Shown here piece by piece: positions 34,787 to 44,586 of a stretch of 64,000 nucleotides of DNA. The stretch is from an uncultured Dehalococcoidia bacterium (lineage in GTDB: Bacteria > Chloroflexota > Dehalococcoidia > Lucifugimonadales > UBA3495): the NCBI GenBank assembly GCA_951812625.1, contig CATOSP010000002.1, positions 186,001 through 250,000 of the forward strand. The letters run 5' to 3'. The notes below the pieces were generated by a model that worked only from the letters and a program-made list of their open reading frames with translations, made no database searches and was not told the DNA's origin. Made by a program: the position numbers and the translations under genes. The stretch's first letter is position 1, and each line of letters begins with the position of its first letter.

Positions 34787-37700
34787 CTAGACCCGCCTCA
34801 CCCCCAGAACGACTTCCATTCCGTCAATCTTCGCCGTCTCGGTCTCCGCCCCTTCCTGAGGGGCGGTGTCCATGAGTTCCTCTGCCAGGGTCTCCTGCTG
34901 GATGTAACCGGCATGGCTGGTCATGACATTGCCGACTTCTTCGGGACCTTGGTAGTAGACGACGATACGGTCGGTCAGATCGAAATTGGCGGAACGGCGC
35001 ATGTTCTGGATCCGGTGCACCAGTTCCCGGGCCAGCCCCTCCTTCGCCAGTTCCGGGGTGATGGTCGAGTCCACGGCTACCATGAACCCGCCGTCGAGGG
35101 TAACCCAATAGTTGTCCACGGCTACCGTGGCCTCGGACCGGCCTCCTGCCTCCGCCCGTGCCCGTTGGTAGACGTCCGACCCATCGTCCATCGGCTTCAT
35201 GCCCTTGATGTTAAGCTCCTCGAGTACCTGCGGGGTGATCAGGTCTAGGTAACCCCGTTCCTCTGCTGTCCGCGTCCGCACCACCACTTCCGCCAAAGGC
35301 TGGCGCACCTTCAACCCGCCACGGGAGCGTGCGCCACGGCCCATGCTCGAGATGCGCATGGCCAGCCGGGTGGCCTCCATGAGCGGCTCGTCGATAAGCG
35401 ACTGGTCCGCCACCGGAAACTCCGCCAGGTGGACGCTGTCTGGCGCGTCGGGGTCTACAGCGCACACCAGGCTCTGATAAATCTCCTCGGAAACGAACGG
35501 GGCCAGCGGCGCCATCAGCTTGGGGATTGCCACTAGGCACGTATGCAGCGTCAAGTAGGCTGAGAGCTTGTCCTGATCATTCTCGCTCTTCCAGAACCGG
35601 CGGCGGCTGCGCCTCACGTACCAGTTGGAAAGCTGGTCGATGAACTCCTGGATTCGGCGTCCGGCATTGGTCGGGTCGTAGCCGTCCATGTAGGCATCGA
35701 CCTGGGAGACCAGGGTGTTAAGCTCCGACAGCACCCAGCGGTCCAGCTCGTTTTCAGGACGCCAGTCCTCGGGCTTCTGGTCCGGGTGGAACTGGTCGAT
35801 AGACGCATAGTTGGTGAAAAAGGAGTGGACGTTCCACAGGGTGAGCAGCACCCGCCGCAGCGTCTCGTTGACCAGACGAGTGGAGAAGCGGCGAGGCTCC
35901 CCGGGCTGGGTCGCGGTCAGCAGGTACCAGCGTAGCGCATCCGCCCCGGTCTCATCCAGCAGCGGAATCGGCTCCACCACGTTGCCCACGTGCTTGCTCA
36001 TCTTGTGGCCCCGCTCGTCCAGCACCAGCCCCAAGCAGATCACGTTCTTGTAAGAAGGTTCCCCCTCCAGCAGCGTCGAAAGGGCATGGAGGCTGTAGAA
36101 CCATCCCCGGGTCTGGTCCACTGCCTCGCAGATGTAGTCTGCGGGGAACCGCCCCTGTTCACGCAACTGCTTCACGTCCGACTGATCACCCACGTGCCAC
36201 TGGGCGAATGGCATCGCCCCGGAGTCGAACCATGCATCCATAACCTCTGGGATGCGCCGCATCTGTCCGCCGCAGCCATCGACATTGCACTCCAGGACAA
36301 TTTCGTCCACGTATGGACGATGGAGGTCCAGGTCGTCGATCCTATCTCGGTGCTCAGGTGCCGCCATCTCTTTCAGCTCGGCCACGCTCCCAACGCACAC
36401 CGAGTTGGTGCAGCTACCGCACTGCCAGATGGGTATGGGCGTGCCCCAGTACCGTTCTCTGGATATGGCCCAGTCTACGTTGTTGCGCAGCCACTCTCCG
36501 AACCGGCCTTCCTTGATGTAGTCCGGGTACCAGTTGATGGCGCTGTTGCCTTTTACCAGGTCGTCCTTGAACATCGACGTTCGTATGTACCAGGAACTCT
36601 TGGCGTAGTAGAGCAAGGGTGTGTCGCAGCGCCAGCAGAAGGGATATGTGTGCCGGTACACCTCCCTGCGGAAGAGGAGTCCTCGCTCCCGGAGATCGGC
36701 TATGATCTCCCCATCGGCGTCCTTGACGAACTTCCCCGCGAAGGCGTAGCCGCCGGTCACGTTCCCCAGCAGGTCAACTGGCTGGACGAAATTCAACCCT
36801 TGATTTCGCCCTAAGCCCAGGTCTTCGTCGCCAAAAGCTGGGGCGATGTGCACGATGCCGGTGCCGTCATCCATCGACACGAAATCTGCATCGACCACCC
36901 TGGGACTGAAGGCGTCCGTCAATTCCGGCGCTCCCCTGACGTCCCCTCGATTGCTGAACTCCCGAATTTCAGCTCCAAACTCCCTGGGGTCATAGAGGGG
37001 CGTATAGGTCAGCGCTACCAGTTCGTTGCCCTTGAAAGTTTCCAGCAGTCGGTGTTCTTGCTCGATCACTTTGTCCACCAACTCGCTGGCCAGGACGAGC
37101 AACTCACTACCCCGCTCGCCATCCACTTCCACCAGGCTGTACTCCGCGTTGGCATCCACGGCAAGGCCTGCGTTGCCGGGTAGAGTCCAGGGCGTGGTGG
37201 TCCAGGCAAGGAAGTAAACGGGCTCCCCATGCTTCGTCAGCCGCCCATAGGAGTCCTGAAATGCGTCTCGGGCCCGGGCGGTACTGTCGTATCCCGACAG
37301 TTGAAACTTCACGAACACCGATGGGTCAGGTGTATTTTCCTGGTAGCCCAGGGCAACCTCGTGGGAGCTGAGGCTGGTGACGCACCGGGGGCAATGGGGT
37401 GTTCCCCGCAGGTCCTGGTACAGAAGCCCTTTGTCCCAAAGCTCCTTCAGTATCCACCACCCGGTCTCGATGTAATCGTTATGCAGGGTGACGTAGGGAT
37501 CGTCCATGTCCACCCAGTAGGCGATCCGGTCTGTGAGCGTTTCCCACTCCTTCAGGTAATGGAAAACGCTCTCCCGGCACTTCTCGTTGAACCGCTCGAT
37601 GCCGTACTCTTCGATTTCGCGCTTGGTCTGGAGTCCAAGCTCCTTTTCCACTTCCAGTTCAACGGGCAGGCCGTGGGTGTCCCACCCGCCCTTGCGCATA

Positions 37701-37936
37701 ACCCGGTAACCCTTCATGGTACGGTAACGGCAGATAACGTCCTTGAACACCCGCGCCAGGACGTGGTGGATGCCGGGATTGCCGTTGGCGGTGGGCGGAC
37801 CCTCGAAAAGCATGAATATGGGGCCATCTTCCCGCTCGGTCTCCGTGCGGCGGAAAACATCCTTCTCTTTCCAGTACCGAAGGACGTAGGACTCCATTGA
37901 CGGAAAGCTGACGCGGCTGGAAACGGGTGTGAACAT
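34787..37936 (-). CDS. ileS: Isoleucyl-tRNA synthetase, type-2 (eukaryote-like) form
   Basis: A 1049-residue class I synthetase. The HIGH-equivalent is PTANGNPGIHHVLA and the KMSKS-equivalent is GHKMSKHVGN. The CP1 editing domain is present (WTTTPWTLPGNAGLAV). The long WDTHGLPVELEVEKELGL...REIEEYGIERFNEKCRESVF block closely parallels the Thermus enzyme, placing it in the larger type-2 clade, whose members often resist mupirocin by established knowledge. The last ~150 residues are an anticodon-binding extension. It is the upstream gene of the ileS-mutM pair. Confidence 0.96.
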   Translation of the reverse strand: MFTPVSSRVSFPSMESYVLRYWKEKDVFRRTETEREDGPIFMLFEGPPTANGNPGIHHVLARVFKDVICRYRTMKGYRVMRKGGWDTHGLPVELEVEKELGLQTKREIEEYGIERFNEKCRESVFHYLKEWETLTDRIAYWVDMDDPYVTLHNDYIETGWWILKELWDKGLLYQDLRGTPHCPRCVTSLSSHEVALGYQENTPDPSVFVKFQLSGYDSTARARDAFQDSYGRLTKHGEPVYFLAWTTTPWTLPGNAGLAVDANAEYSLVEVDGERGSELLVLASELVDKVIEQEHRLLETFKGNELVALTYTPLYDPREFGAEIREFSNRGDVRGAPELTDAFSPRVVDADFVSMDDGTGIVHIAPAFGDEDLGLGRNQGLNFVQPVDLLGNVTGGYAFAGKFVKDADGEIIADLRERGLLFRREVYRHTYPFCWRCDTPLLYYAKSSWYIRTSMFKDDLVKGNSAINWYPDYIKEGRFGEWLRNNVDWAISRERYWGTPIPIWQCGSCTNSVCVGSVAELKEMAAPEHRDRIDDLDLHRPYVDEIVLECNVDGCGGQMRRIPEVMDAWFDSGAMPFAQWHVGDQSDVKQLREQGRFPADYICEAVDQTRGWFYSLHALSTLLEGEPSYKNVICLGLVLDERGHKMSKHVGNVVEPIPLLDETGADALRWYLLTATQPGEPRRFSTRLVNETLRRVLLTLWNVHSFFTNYASIDQFHPDQKPEDWRPENELDRWVLSELNTLVSQVDAYMDGYDPTNAGRRIQEFIDQLSNWYVRRSRRRFWKSENDQDKLSAYLTLHTCLVAIPKLMAPLAPFVSEEIYQSLVCAVDPDAPDSVHLAEFPVADQSLIDEPLMEATRLAMRISSMGRGARSRGGLKVRQPLAEVVVRTRTAEERGYLDLITPQVLEELNIKGMKPMDDGSDVYQRARAEAGGRSEATVAVDNYWVTLDGGFMVAVDSTITPELAKEGLARELVHRIQNMRRSANFDLTDRIVVYYQGPEEVGNVMTSHAGYIQQETLAEELMDTAPQEGAETETAKIDGMEVVLGVRRV

Positions 37937-38051
37937 GAGCGGTGTACCTCTGGAATAGTTAAGGCGCTCATGGCCAAGAGCGTCGGACGTTGACCCCTAT
38001 TATATCTGGAAGCCGGTTTACTCGAAAACTTCTACAAGCGATTCGCTGTCG

Positions 38052-38861
38052 TCATCGGCTATCTCCCCAAAGCCTGTAGAAGTGATTCAGCGGGCCGTGC
38101 CCCTGGCCGATCGGGAAGGAGCTTCGGATCGCCTCGGTCACGTATTCTTTGGCTTGTCCAACAGCATCCTCGACCGTCTTCTTCTGCGCGAGACCGGCAG
38201 CGACAGCCGACGCGAACGTACAACCGGTGCCGTGGGTGTTGACGGTATCAAATCTGGGAGCAGAGAAATCCCGGAATTGGATCCCATCGTAAAGCACGTC
38301 CGTTGCAGGTCCTTCCCGGTGCCCGCCCTTGACCACCACTGAGCGCGCGCCCATCTGTATTATCCTCCGAGCCGCCTCCCGGACATCCTCATCGGTGTCG
38401 ATGGTCATGCCGGTGAGGGCCTCAGCCTCTGGAATGTTGGGAGTGACCACCGCCGCCAGCGGCACCAGGTGGGAGCGGACAGCCTGTACCGCATCCTCCC
38501 GCAGTAGCGGGTCCCCGCTCTTGGCAACCATCACCGGGTCAACCACCAGATCTCGAATCCCGTGTTTACTGACCTGGGCAGCGACAACTTCGACGATCTC
38601 CTGGCTCGACAGCATCCCGGTCTTCACGGCGTCCGCGCCTATGTCCCCCATGACCGCGTCCATCTGGGCGATGATCATGTCCAAGGGTATCTCATGCACG
38701 CCGGTTACCCCTACCGTATTCTGGGCCGTTATGGCGGTCAGGGTTACCGTGCCGTATACCCCCAGGGCCGCAAAGGTCTTAAGGTCAGCCTGAACGCCAG
38801 CGCCGCCGCCAGAGTCGGAGCCGGCTATCGTCATAGCTTTGGGGACGCTTCCTCCGGCCAT
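38052..38861 (-). CDS. thiD: Hydroxymethylpyrimidine/phosphomethylpyrimidine kinase
   Basis: A 269-residue ribokinase-fold kinase that phosphorylates HMP and HMP-P in thiamine synthesis. Signatures: TIAGSDSGGGAGVQADLKTF, VVDPVMVAKSGDPLL, TPNIPEAEALTG, VVKGGHREG and the anion hole NTHGTGCTFASAVAAGLA. ATG 38861 overlaps the upstream small gene's stop (TGATG); a GTG three bases earlier is also possible. It consumes the product of ThiC, encoded 1 kb upstream on the same strand. Confidence 0.96.
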   Translation of the reverse strand: MAGGSVPKAMTIAGSDSGGGAGVQADLKTFAALGVYGTVTLTAITAQNTVGVTGVHEIPLDMIIAQMDAVMGDIGADAVKTGMLSSQEIVEVVAAQVSKHGIRDLVVDPVMVAKSGDPLLREDAVQAVRSHLVPLAAVVTPNIPEAEALTGMTIDTDEDVREAARRIIQMGARSVVVKGGHREGPATDVLYDGIQFRDFSAPRFDTVNTHGTGCTFASAVAAGLAQKKTVEDAVGQAKEYVTEAIRSSFPIGQGHGPLNHFYRLWGDSR

Positions 38862-39130
38862 CACTCGCTCCTCGAAGCAGCTATGCTCTCGATGGACTGT
38901 TCCAGTTCGTCCAACCGGGCTGGCATCTCATCGAAGTCGACGATGCTATCGTGATAACCGTCTACATGAAAGGATTTCCACATATCAGCGTATGCACGTC
39001 TCATTTCGCAGTCCATATAGGTCTGAACGAGATACCGCTTACCTTGGTGCTTGCGCGGCAGCTCTTCCTCTGATACATCCCGCGTCAGTAAGAAGGGATA
39101 TGAAGCCCCCAGCGCCCCAGCCATTGCCAC
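38861..39130 (-). CDS. Small hypothetical protein coupled to thiD
   Basis: An 89-residue protein I do not recognise. It starts at GTG 39130 or ATG 39124 and ends in a TGATG overlap with thiD, which supports translation. Its C-terminus is an acidic helix (DEMPARLDELEQSIES). The middle has a tyrosine- and histidine-containing segment (KRYLVQTYMDCEMRRAYADM). No signal peptide or metal motif is evident. Confidence 0.5.
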   Translation of the reverse strand: MAMAGALGASYPFLLTRDVSEEELPRKHQGKRYLVQTYMDCEMRRAYADMWKSFHVDGYHDSIVDFDEMPARLDELEQSIESIAASRSE

Positions 39131-39148
39131 ACGAATTCCTCAGTCCAA

Positions 39149-39244
39149 TCACTGCCGTGCCTCCTCCGCCCGTGCAAATTCATCGCGCGCCGCCCGCGCC
39201 AATTCCCGCGCCCAGCCGATGCGGCTGTCTACCGGAGTGACCAT
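39149..39244 (-). CDS. Possible 31-residue charged helical peptide
   Basis: A tiny frame starting 4 bases after the GYD-domain gene's stop and ending 18 bases before the next small gene. It encodes an Arg/Ala/Glu-rich amphipathic helix (RELARAARDEFARAEEARQ at the end). Tight spacing within an apparent operon is the only support; it could be chance in GC-rich DNA. Confidence 0.3.
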   Translation of the reverse strand: MVTPVDSRIGWARELARAARDEFARAEEARQ

Positions 39245-39248
39245 TCCC

Positions 39249-39593
39249 CTACGTCGTTGCCCCCTGGCCCGGCTGCAACTGTATGCTCTCCGGTTGCGCC
39301 TTGGGGTCGTTCGGGTTCTGGTCCGCCATAAAACCGATCGCGATGGCCGGGAGTGTCTCGATGTGCAGGCCGGTCCGTATTCCCAATTCTACTGACATCC
39401 GGGCAACCGTCTCGTTGTCCCGGGCGTCCACCATGATCACGTAGTCGTATCTTCCGAGGACACCATAACGGCCCAGTACCGTTGCGCCCGCTATGCTGAT
39501 GGAGTTGGTCGCCTTCAAGAATAGGTCCGCATCCTCGTATACCAGGCGTTGACCATCGGACGAGAGGGTCCCAAGGAGAAAATACAAAGACAT
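39249..39593 (-). CDS. GYD domain protein
   Basis: A 114-residue protein of the GYD family, dimeric alpha/beta-barrel-like small proteins of unknown function. The family signature is the VLGRYDYVIMVDARDNETVARMSVELG segment. The C-terminus is Gln/Pro-rich and probably disordered. It is separated from thiC by a strong hairpin terminator, so it may have its own promoter despite lying in the thiC-thiD row. Confidence 0.8.
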   Translation of the reverse strand: MSLYFLLGTLSSDGQRLVYEDADLFLKATNSISIAGATVLGRYGVLGRYDYVIMVDARDNETVARMSVELGIRTGLHIETLPAIAIGFMADQNPNDPKAQPESIQLQPGQGATT

Positions 39594-39666
39594 GGGCTGG
39601 CTCCAAATCTGAATGCGATGACGGATTCACAACAGAGTATACCACTACACAGATGCCGGAAATCAT

Positions 39667-39719
39667 AAAAGGCCGGGCTTTCACGGTGGACGTTCTGCCC
39701 GCCGCGAAAGCCCGGCCTT
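39667..39719 (-). terminator. Rho-independent terminator after thiC
   Basis: Perfect 14-base arms (39669-39682 and 39706-39719) flank a 23-base loop. Read on the minus strand the stem ends in CCTTTTATG, giving a short U-run. It lies about 70 bases past the thiC stop. Confidence 0.7.
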
Positions 39720-39791
39720 GCGTGTCCCTGAACTCTGGAAAAACCTGTAGGCGAGCGTAGGCCCACGGCCCACGCCTGCCAACCGTACCTT

Positions 39792-41603
<1,812 letters not shown>

Positions 41604-41625
41604 CTCGGCCTGACTCATACACGGC

Positions 41626-41728
41626 GGGCGTCGCTTCCCTACGCTGGCATTACCCAGATCAGGTTCGCAAGGGTCGGTGACAATCCGGTCACCCTCTCAA
41701 CCCGGCTTAACCGAGCTCCCCTACGTGC
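41626..41728 (-). ncRNA. TPP riboswitch (THI element)
   Basis: The minus strand carries the diagnostic thi-box pieces in order: GGGGAGC, CCGGGTTGAGAGGG, ACCCTTGCGAACCTGATC and TGGGTAATGCCAGCGTAGGG. These match the conserved pyrimidine- and pyrophosphate-sensing helices of TPP aptamers. Boundaries are approximate. It regulates thiC through the terminator just downstream. Confidence 0.95.
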
Positions 41729-41776
41729 CTCTGAAACCCGAATTGTTAAATTCGGAGCCCAACTCCGATTGCAGGC

Positions 41777-41805
41777 ATTATAGAAGCGCCCCCGCTAGGT
41801 GTCAA
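41777..41805 (-). promoter_or_regulatory. Consensus sigma70-type promoter for the thiC leader
   Basis: On the minus strand TTGACA (41800-41805) and TATAAT (41777-41782) are separated by exactly 17 bases, a perfect match to consensus. Transcription would start near 41770, about 45 bases before the TPP aptamer. A second TTGACA copy lies 10 bases further upstream. Confidence 0.85.
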
Positions 41806-41825
41806 TTGGTGTCAATTCTCACGAA

Positions 41826-41855
41826 TTGACAATCCCACGCCCACCGCCATACAAT
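41826..41855 (+). promoter_or_regulatory. Sigma70-type promoter for the HMGL-like gene
   Basis: TTGACA (41826-41831) and TACAAT (41850-41855) are separated by 18 bases. The -35 box forms one arm of an inverted repeat GTCAATTC-TCAC-GAATTGAC (41811-41830) whose other arm is the duplicated -35 of the divergent thiC promoter. Start point near 41862, about 80 bases before the ATG. Confidence 0.7.
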
Positions 41856-41944
41856 CCGCCCAACGTCCGCCGGCAGGCGGATTTGCTATCTAGTAACCTA
41901 TGACCAACGCCCTGTCCTCACCGGAACGGGATAAGGAGAAGCCA

Positions 41945-43132
41945 ATGCCAGACTACCCAAAGATTTCCTATAAAGAGGAAGGTATGCGGGAGGGTATGCA
42001 GATCGAAGACGCGCAGATCAGCGTCGACGATAAAGTGTCCCTGCTGGACGCCCTCTCCGAGACCGGTCTTGACCAAATCGTCGTAGGTTCTTTCGTCAGT
42101 CCCAGGTGGACCCCCCAGATGGAGCGAATCGACGAGATTGTGACCAAGTTTACCCCCAAGCCCGGCGTTACTTACACTGCTCTCGCCCTCAACGCCCGCG
42201 GTGTGGAGCGGGCTAGGGCGTATTCCCCCCCTCTGACCATCGAGCGCGACCGCTACCCCAGGCTCTCCTGCCATCTCTGCGATGTGTTCGCCCGTCGCAA
42301 CACCAACCGCAGCCAGATGCAGGAGATGGAGCGCTGGCCCCAGGTCATCGCCCAGGCCCAGGAACTCAACATCACGGAGGCCGGCATCGGCTGCAACGCC
42401 AGTTGGGGGTCAAACTTCCTCGGCGAGTTCCCGGTCGACTCCCTGATGGTCCTGCTGGAAAAGCAGCACGCCATGTGGGACGAAGTCGGCATCGAGGTCC
42501 GCAGCGTCTCTCTCGGTGACCCCATGAGCCACTGCACCCCGGCGAAGGTCGAGGAGAGCATCTACCGCGTCAAGGAACAGTGGCCGGAGATCACCCACTT
42601 CCGGCTCCACCTCCACAATGGCCGCAACATGGCTATCGCCTCCGCCTACGCCGCAATCCGGACTCTCAGCTCCGAGGACACCGTGGAGTTGGACGGCACC
42701 ATCGGCGGCTATGGCGGTTGCCCATACTGCGGCAACGGTCGCGCCACCGGCATGGCCCCATCCGAGGACATCCTGCATATGATGGAAGACATGGGCGTCG
42801 AGACCGGTGTGGACATCGACAAGCTCATAGACTGCGTGTGGATGGCCGAGGACATCGTCGGGCGCGAGCTTTACGGCCATGTCTCCAAGGCCGGCCCCCG
42901 GCCCAAGACCTTGGACAAGCTCTACGACATGAACATGCCCTTCGTCGAGACCCTGGAGCAGGCAAAGCACTTCAAGGTTGGCCCCGAGGCTTACGAAGGT
43001 GGCATCTCCCCCTACCGCGAGCCCATCACCAGCCCCTACCGGGAGCGCATCGAGCAGGGTCTCCCCGCCTTCGACGACGCCACCGGCGACTTCCCCTGGA
43101 AGCAGGACTGGTTCCCTGCCAAGGACCTCTAG
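41945..43132 (+). CDS. HMG-CoA-lyase-like (DRE-TIM) protein
   Basis: A 395-residue TIM-barrel protein of the HMGL-like/DRE-TIM metallolyase superfamily. Metal-binding LHLHNGRNMA (H-x-H) and the glycine/cysteine loop DGTIGGYGGCPYCGNGRATG mirror HMG-CoA lyase (which has GGCPYA.GA.GN), followed by EDILHMMEDMGVETGVD. The N-terminal catalytic Arg-Glu of the DRE motif appears as REGMQIED. The ATG at 41945 follows AAGGAG. Substrate unknown. It is divergent from thiC and has its own promoter and terminator. Confidence 0.85.
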   Translation: MPDYPKISYKEEGMREGMQIEDAQISVDDKVSLLDALSETGLDQIVVGSFVSPRWTPQMERIDEIVTKFTPKPGVTYTALALNARGVERARAYSPPLTIERDRYPRLSCHLCDVFARRNTNRSQMQEMERWPQVIAQAQELNITEAGIGCNASWGSNFLGEFPVDSLMVLLEKQHAMWDEVGIEVRSVSLGDPMSHCTPAKVEESIYRVKEQWPEITHFRLHLHNGRNMAIASAYAAIRTLSSEDTVELDGTIGGYGGCPYCGNGRATGMAPSEDILHMMEDMGVETGVDIDKLIDCVWMAEDIVGRELYGHVSKAGPRPKTLDKLYDMNMPFVETLEQAKHFKVGPEAYEGGISPYREPITSPYRERIEQGLPAFDDATGDFPWKQDWFPAKDL

Positions 43133-43169
43133 GCTACTCCCAGGGAGCAGCTATCTGGCGGACACACAG

Positions 43170-43205
43170 CCGGGGCTTGCACCAAGCGGCAGGCCCCGGT
43201 TTTTT
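43170..43205 (+). terminator. Rho-independent terminator
   Basis: CCGGGGC (43170-43176) pairs with GCCCCGG (43193-43199) and is followed directly by six T residues. It ends the HMGL-like transcript. Confidence 0.88.
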
Positions 43206-43255
43206 CGTGTAACATTAAGATGGACGAACCAACTGATTATCCCAGGTTCCAATAG

Positions 43256-43513
43256 GACGATGGAAATTCGACTAAGAACTGGTTCAAACACCGAGTCACC
43301 AGGCAGGAATGTGAGCAAAGATTCTACAACAGGCCGCTATTCATCAGAGAATCCTTAACTCATCGGCAACCGGAGCGGCGGTACTTCGCAATGGGGCAAA
43401 CTCAATCAGGCCGGAGATTGTTCATCGTATTCACCATCCGGGAAGGTCTGATACGGGTTATCTCGGCCAGGGACATGAGCCGACGAGAGCGGAGCGATTA
43501 CGAGAATGCTTAA
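43256..43513 (+). pseudogene. BrnT-like toxin, frame lacks a start (probable frameshift)
   Basis: The frame ending TAA at 43511-43513 encodes a clear BrnT-type RNase toxin: NWFKHRVTRQECEQRFYN near the start, then ERRYFAMGQT, GRRLFIVFTIRE, LIRVISARDMSRRER and YENA. Going upstream this frame meets TAG at 43253 with no ATG, GTG or TTG before the conserved part. An ATG at 43260 (MEIRL) has the right position for the gene but is in another frame, so one net base appears missing around 43270. The stop overlaps the antitoxin start by 8 bases, as usual for toxin-first brnTA operons. It may be a decayed gene or a sequencing error. Confidence 0.8.
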
Positions 43514-43958
43514 CAAGAAATCAGTTCCGCACTTCGATTCCGAGGACGAGGAGAGGGAGTTTTGGGCTACCCATGACTCCGTCGACTACATCGACTGGAG
43601 CAAGGCGCGAAGGCTTGATTTCCCGGACCTAAAGCTGCCAAAGGAAACCGTTTCCATCCAGCTTCCTAAGTCCCTGCTTAACGACCTGAAGCTGATAGCC
43701 AACAACAGGGACATGTCTTGCCCGTCTCTTGTCGAAACATTCTTATCTGAAATCGACTGGAGCAGGCCACGACGGATTTTCCTTCCCTGCCCTAATCCAT
43801 CGGCAATTCCGATATCCATCCAGCTTCCTGAGTCGCTGCTCGCCGACTTGGAAATGATAGCCAGCTGCGAGGACATGCCTTGCCAGTCTCTGGTCGAGTC
43901 ACTCCTGACAGAGCGAGTAGAGCAAGAGCTATCCAAGCGAAAGGACAAAAGCCAATGA
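43506..43958 (+). CDS. CopG/BrnA-type antitoxin with tandemly duplicated RHH unit
   Basis: A 150-residue antitoxin. It opens with the family signature PHFDSEDEEREFWATHDSVDYIDWSKARR (about 8-37). Then two similar units follow: ETVSIQLPKSLLNDLKLIANNRDMSCPSLVETFLSE (about 46-81) and IPISIQLPESLLADLEMIASCEDMPCQSLVESLLTE (about 101-136), each a ribbon-helix-helix-like DNA-binding module, with DWSKARR/DWSRPRR linkers also repeated. Usual members have one unit and about 90 residues. The gene overlaps the toxin frame upstream and the next gene (ATGA) downstream. Confidence 0.85.
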   Translation: MLNKKSVPHFDSEDEEREFWATHDSVDYIDWSKARRLDFPDLKLPKETVSIQLPKSLLNDLKLIANNRDMSCPSLVETFLSEIDWSRPRRIFLPCPNPSAIPISIQLPESLLADLEMIASCEDMPCQSLVESLLTERVEQELSKRKDKSQ

Positions 43959-44536
43959 CCACAAACCCCATCGACCCCAACCGCGTCTACCTCACCGGGG
44001 AAAATTCCTTCATCCGTCTCTCAAGGCAAGACGGCGGCCCCCAGACCACTCGCATCAGCCACTGGCGCATCCTCCTGTCCCCCGCCGGGCCGGGGCACGT
44101 CTTGTTTCTCAAGAGCGACGCTGTCGAGGACGAGGTCCTGATTTACTCCGACAACATCGGCATGACCCGGTGGCTTCAGGGCGCGATCGAGTCCTATCTG
44201 TTCGAGGAGTTCGCCGATGAGTCTATCCCAGTGACCGAAGCCGAGTTCACCAAGTCCGGCGACGGGCGTGCCTTCTGGACCGAGCGCATCGAGGGCGACG
44301 AGGACATCATATCCCTCACCTGGTACGACTTCCTCGACCCCTTCATGCTCGTGAACCCCGCTGGCAGCAACCCGGACCGGCCCTTGGGCGTCTACAGTTG
44401 CTTTACCCCGGCCCGCAACGCCCAGATCACCATCAACGGCCAGGTGGTCCAAGGATCGGTGTCCCTCGAAATGCGTGGCGACCGCCAGAGCAGCACCGCC
44501 TGCCTGGCATGGTCGGAGACCTGGGTTGGCCCCTGA
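43955..44536 (+). CDS. Hypothetical protein coupled to the antitoxin gene
   Basis: A 193-residue protein I do not recognise. Its ATG overlaps the antitoxin stop (ATGA), so it is probably translated from the same mRNA. It is a soluble, acidic, beta-rich protein with repeated Trp-containing segments (ISHWRILLSP, LTWYDFLDPF, CLAWSETW) and an Asp/Glu-rich mid-part. No signal peptide or catalytic motif is evident. It may be unrelated cargo of the toxin-antitoxin locus. Confidence 0.65.
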   Translation: MTTNPIDPNRVYLTGENSFIRLSRQDGGPQTTRISHWRILLSPAGPGHVLFLKSDAVEDEVLIYSDNIGMTRWLQGAIESYLFEEFADESIPVTEAEFTKSGDGRAFWTERIEGDEDIISLTWYDFLDPFMLVNPAGSNPDRPLGVYSCFTPARNAQITINGQVVQGSVSLEMRGDRQSSTACLAWSETWVGP

Positions 44537-44586
44537 CCTTCAGGAAACTCTCCAACCACCATACCCACTCTAGGAGCATTCTCCCC

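Noticed and set aside
43260-43358. Short frame starting MEIRL in the BrnT region
   Set aside because: It is in the wrong frame for the toxin. It probably marks the original toxin start but codes nothing recognisable.
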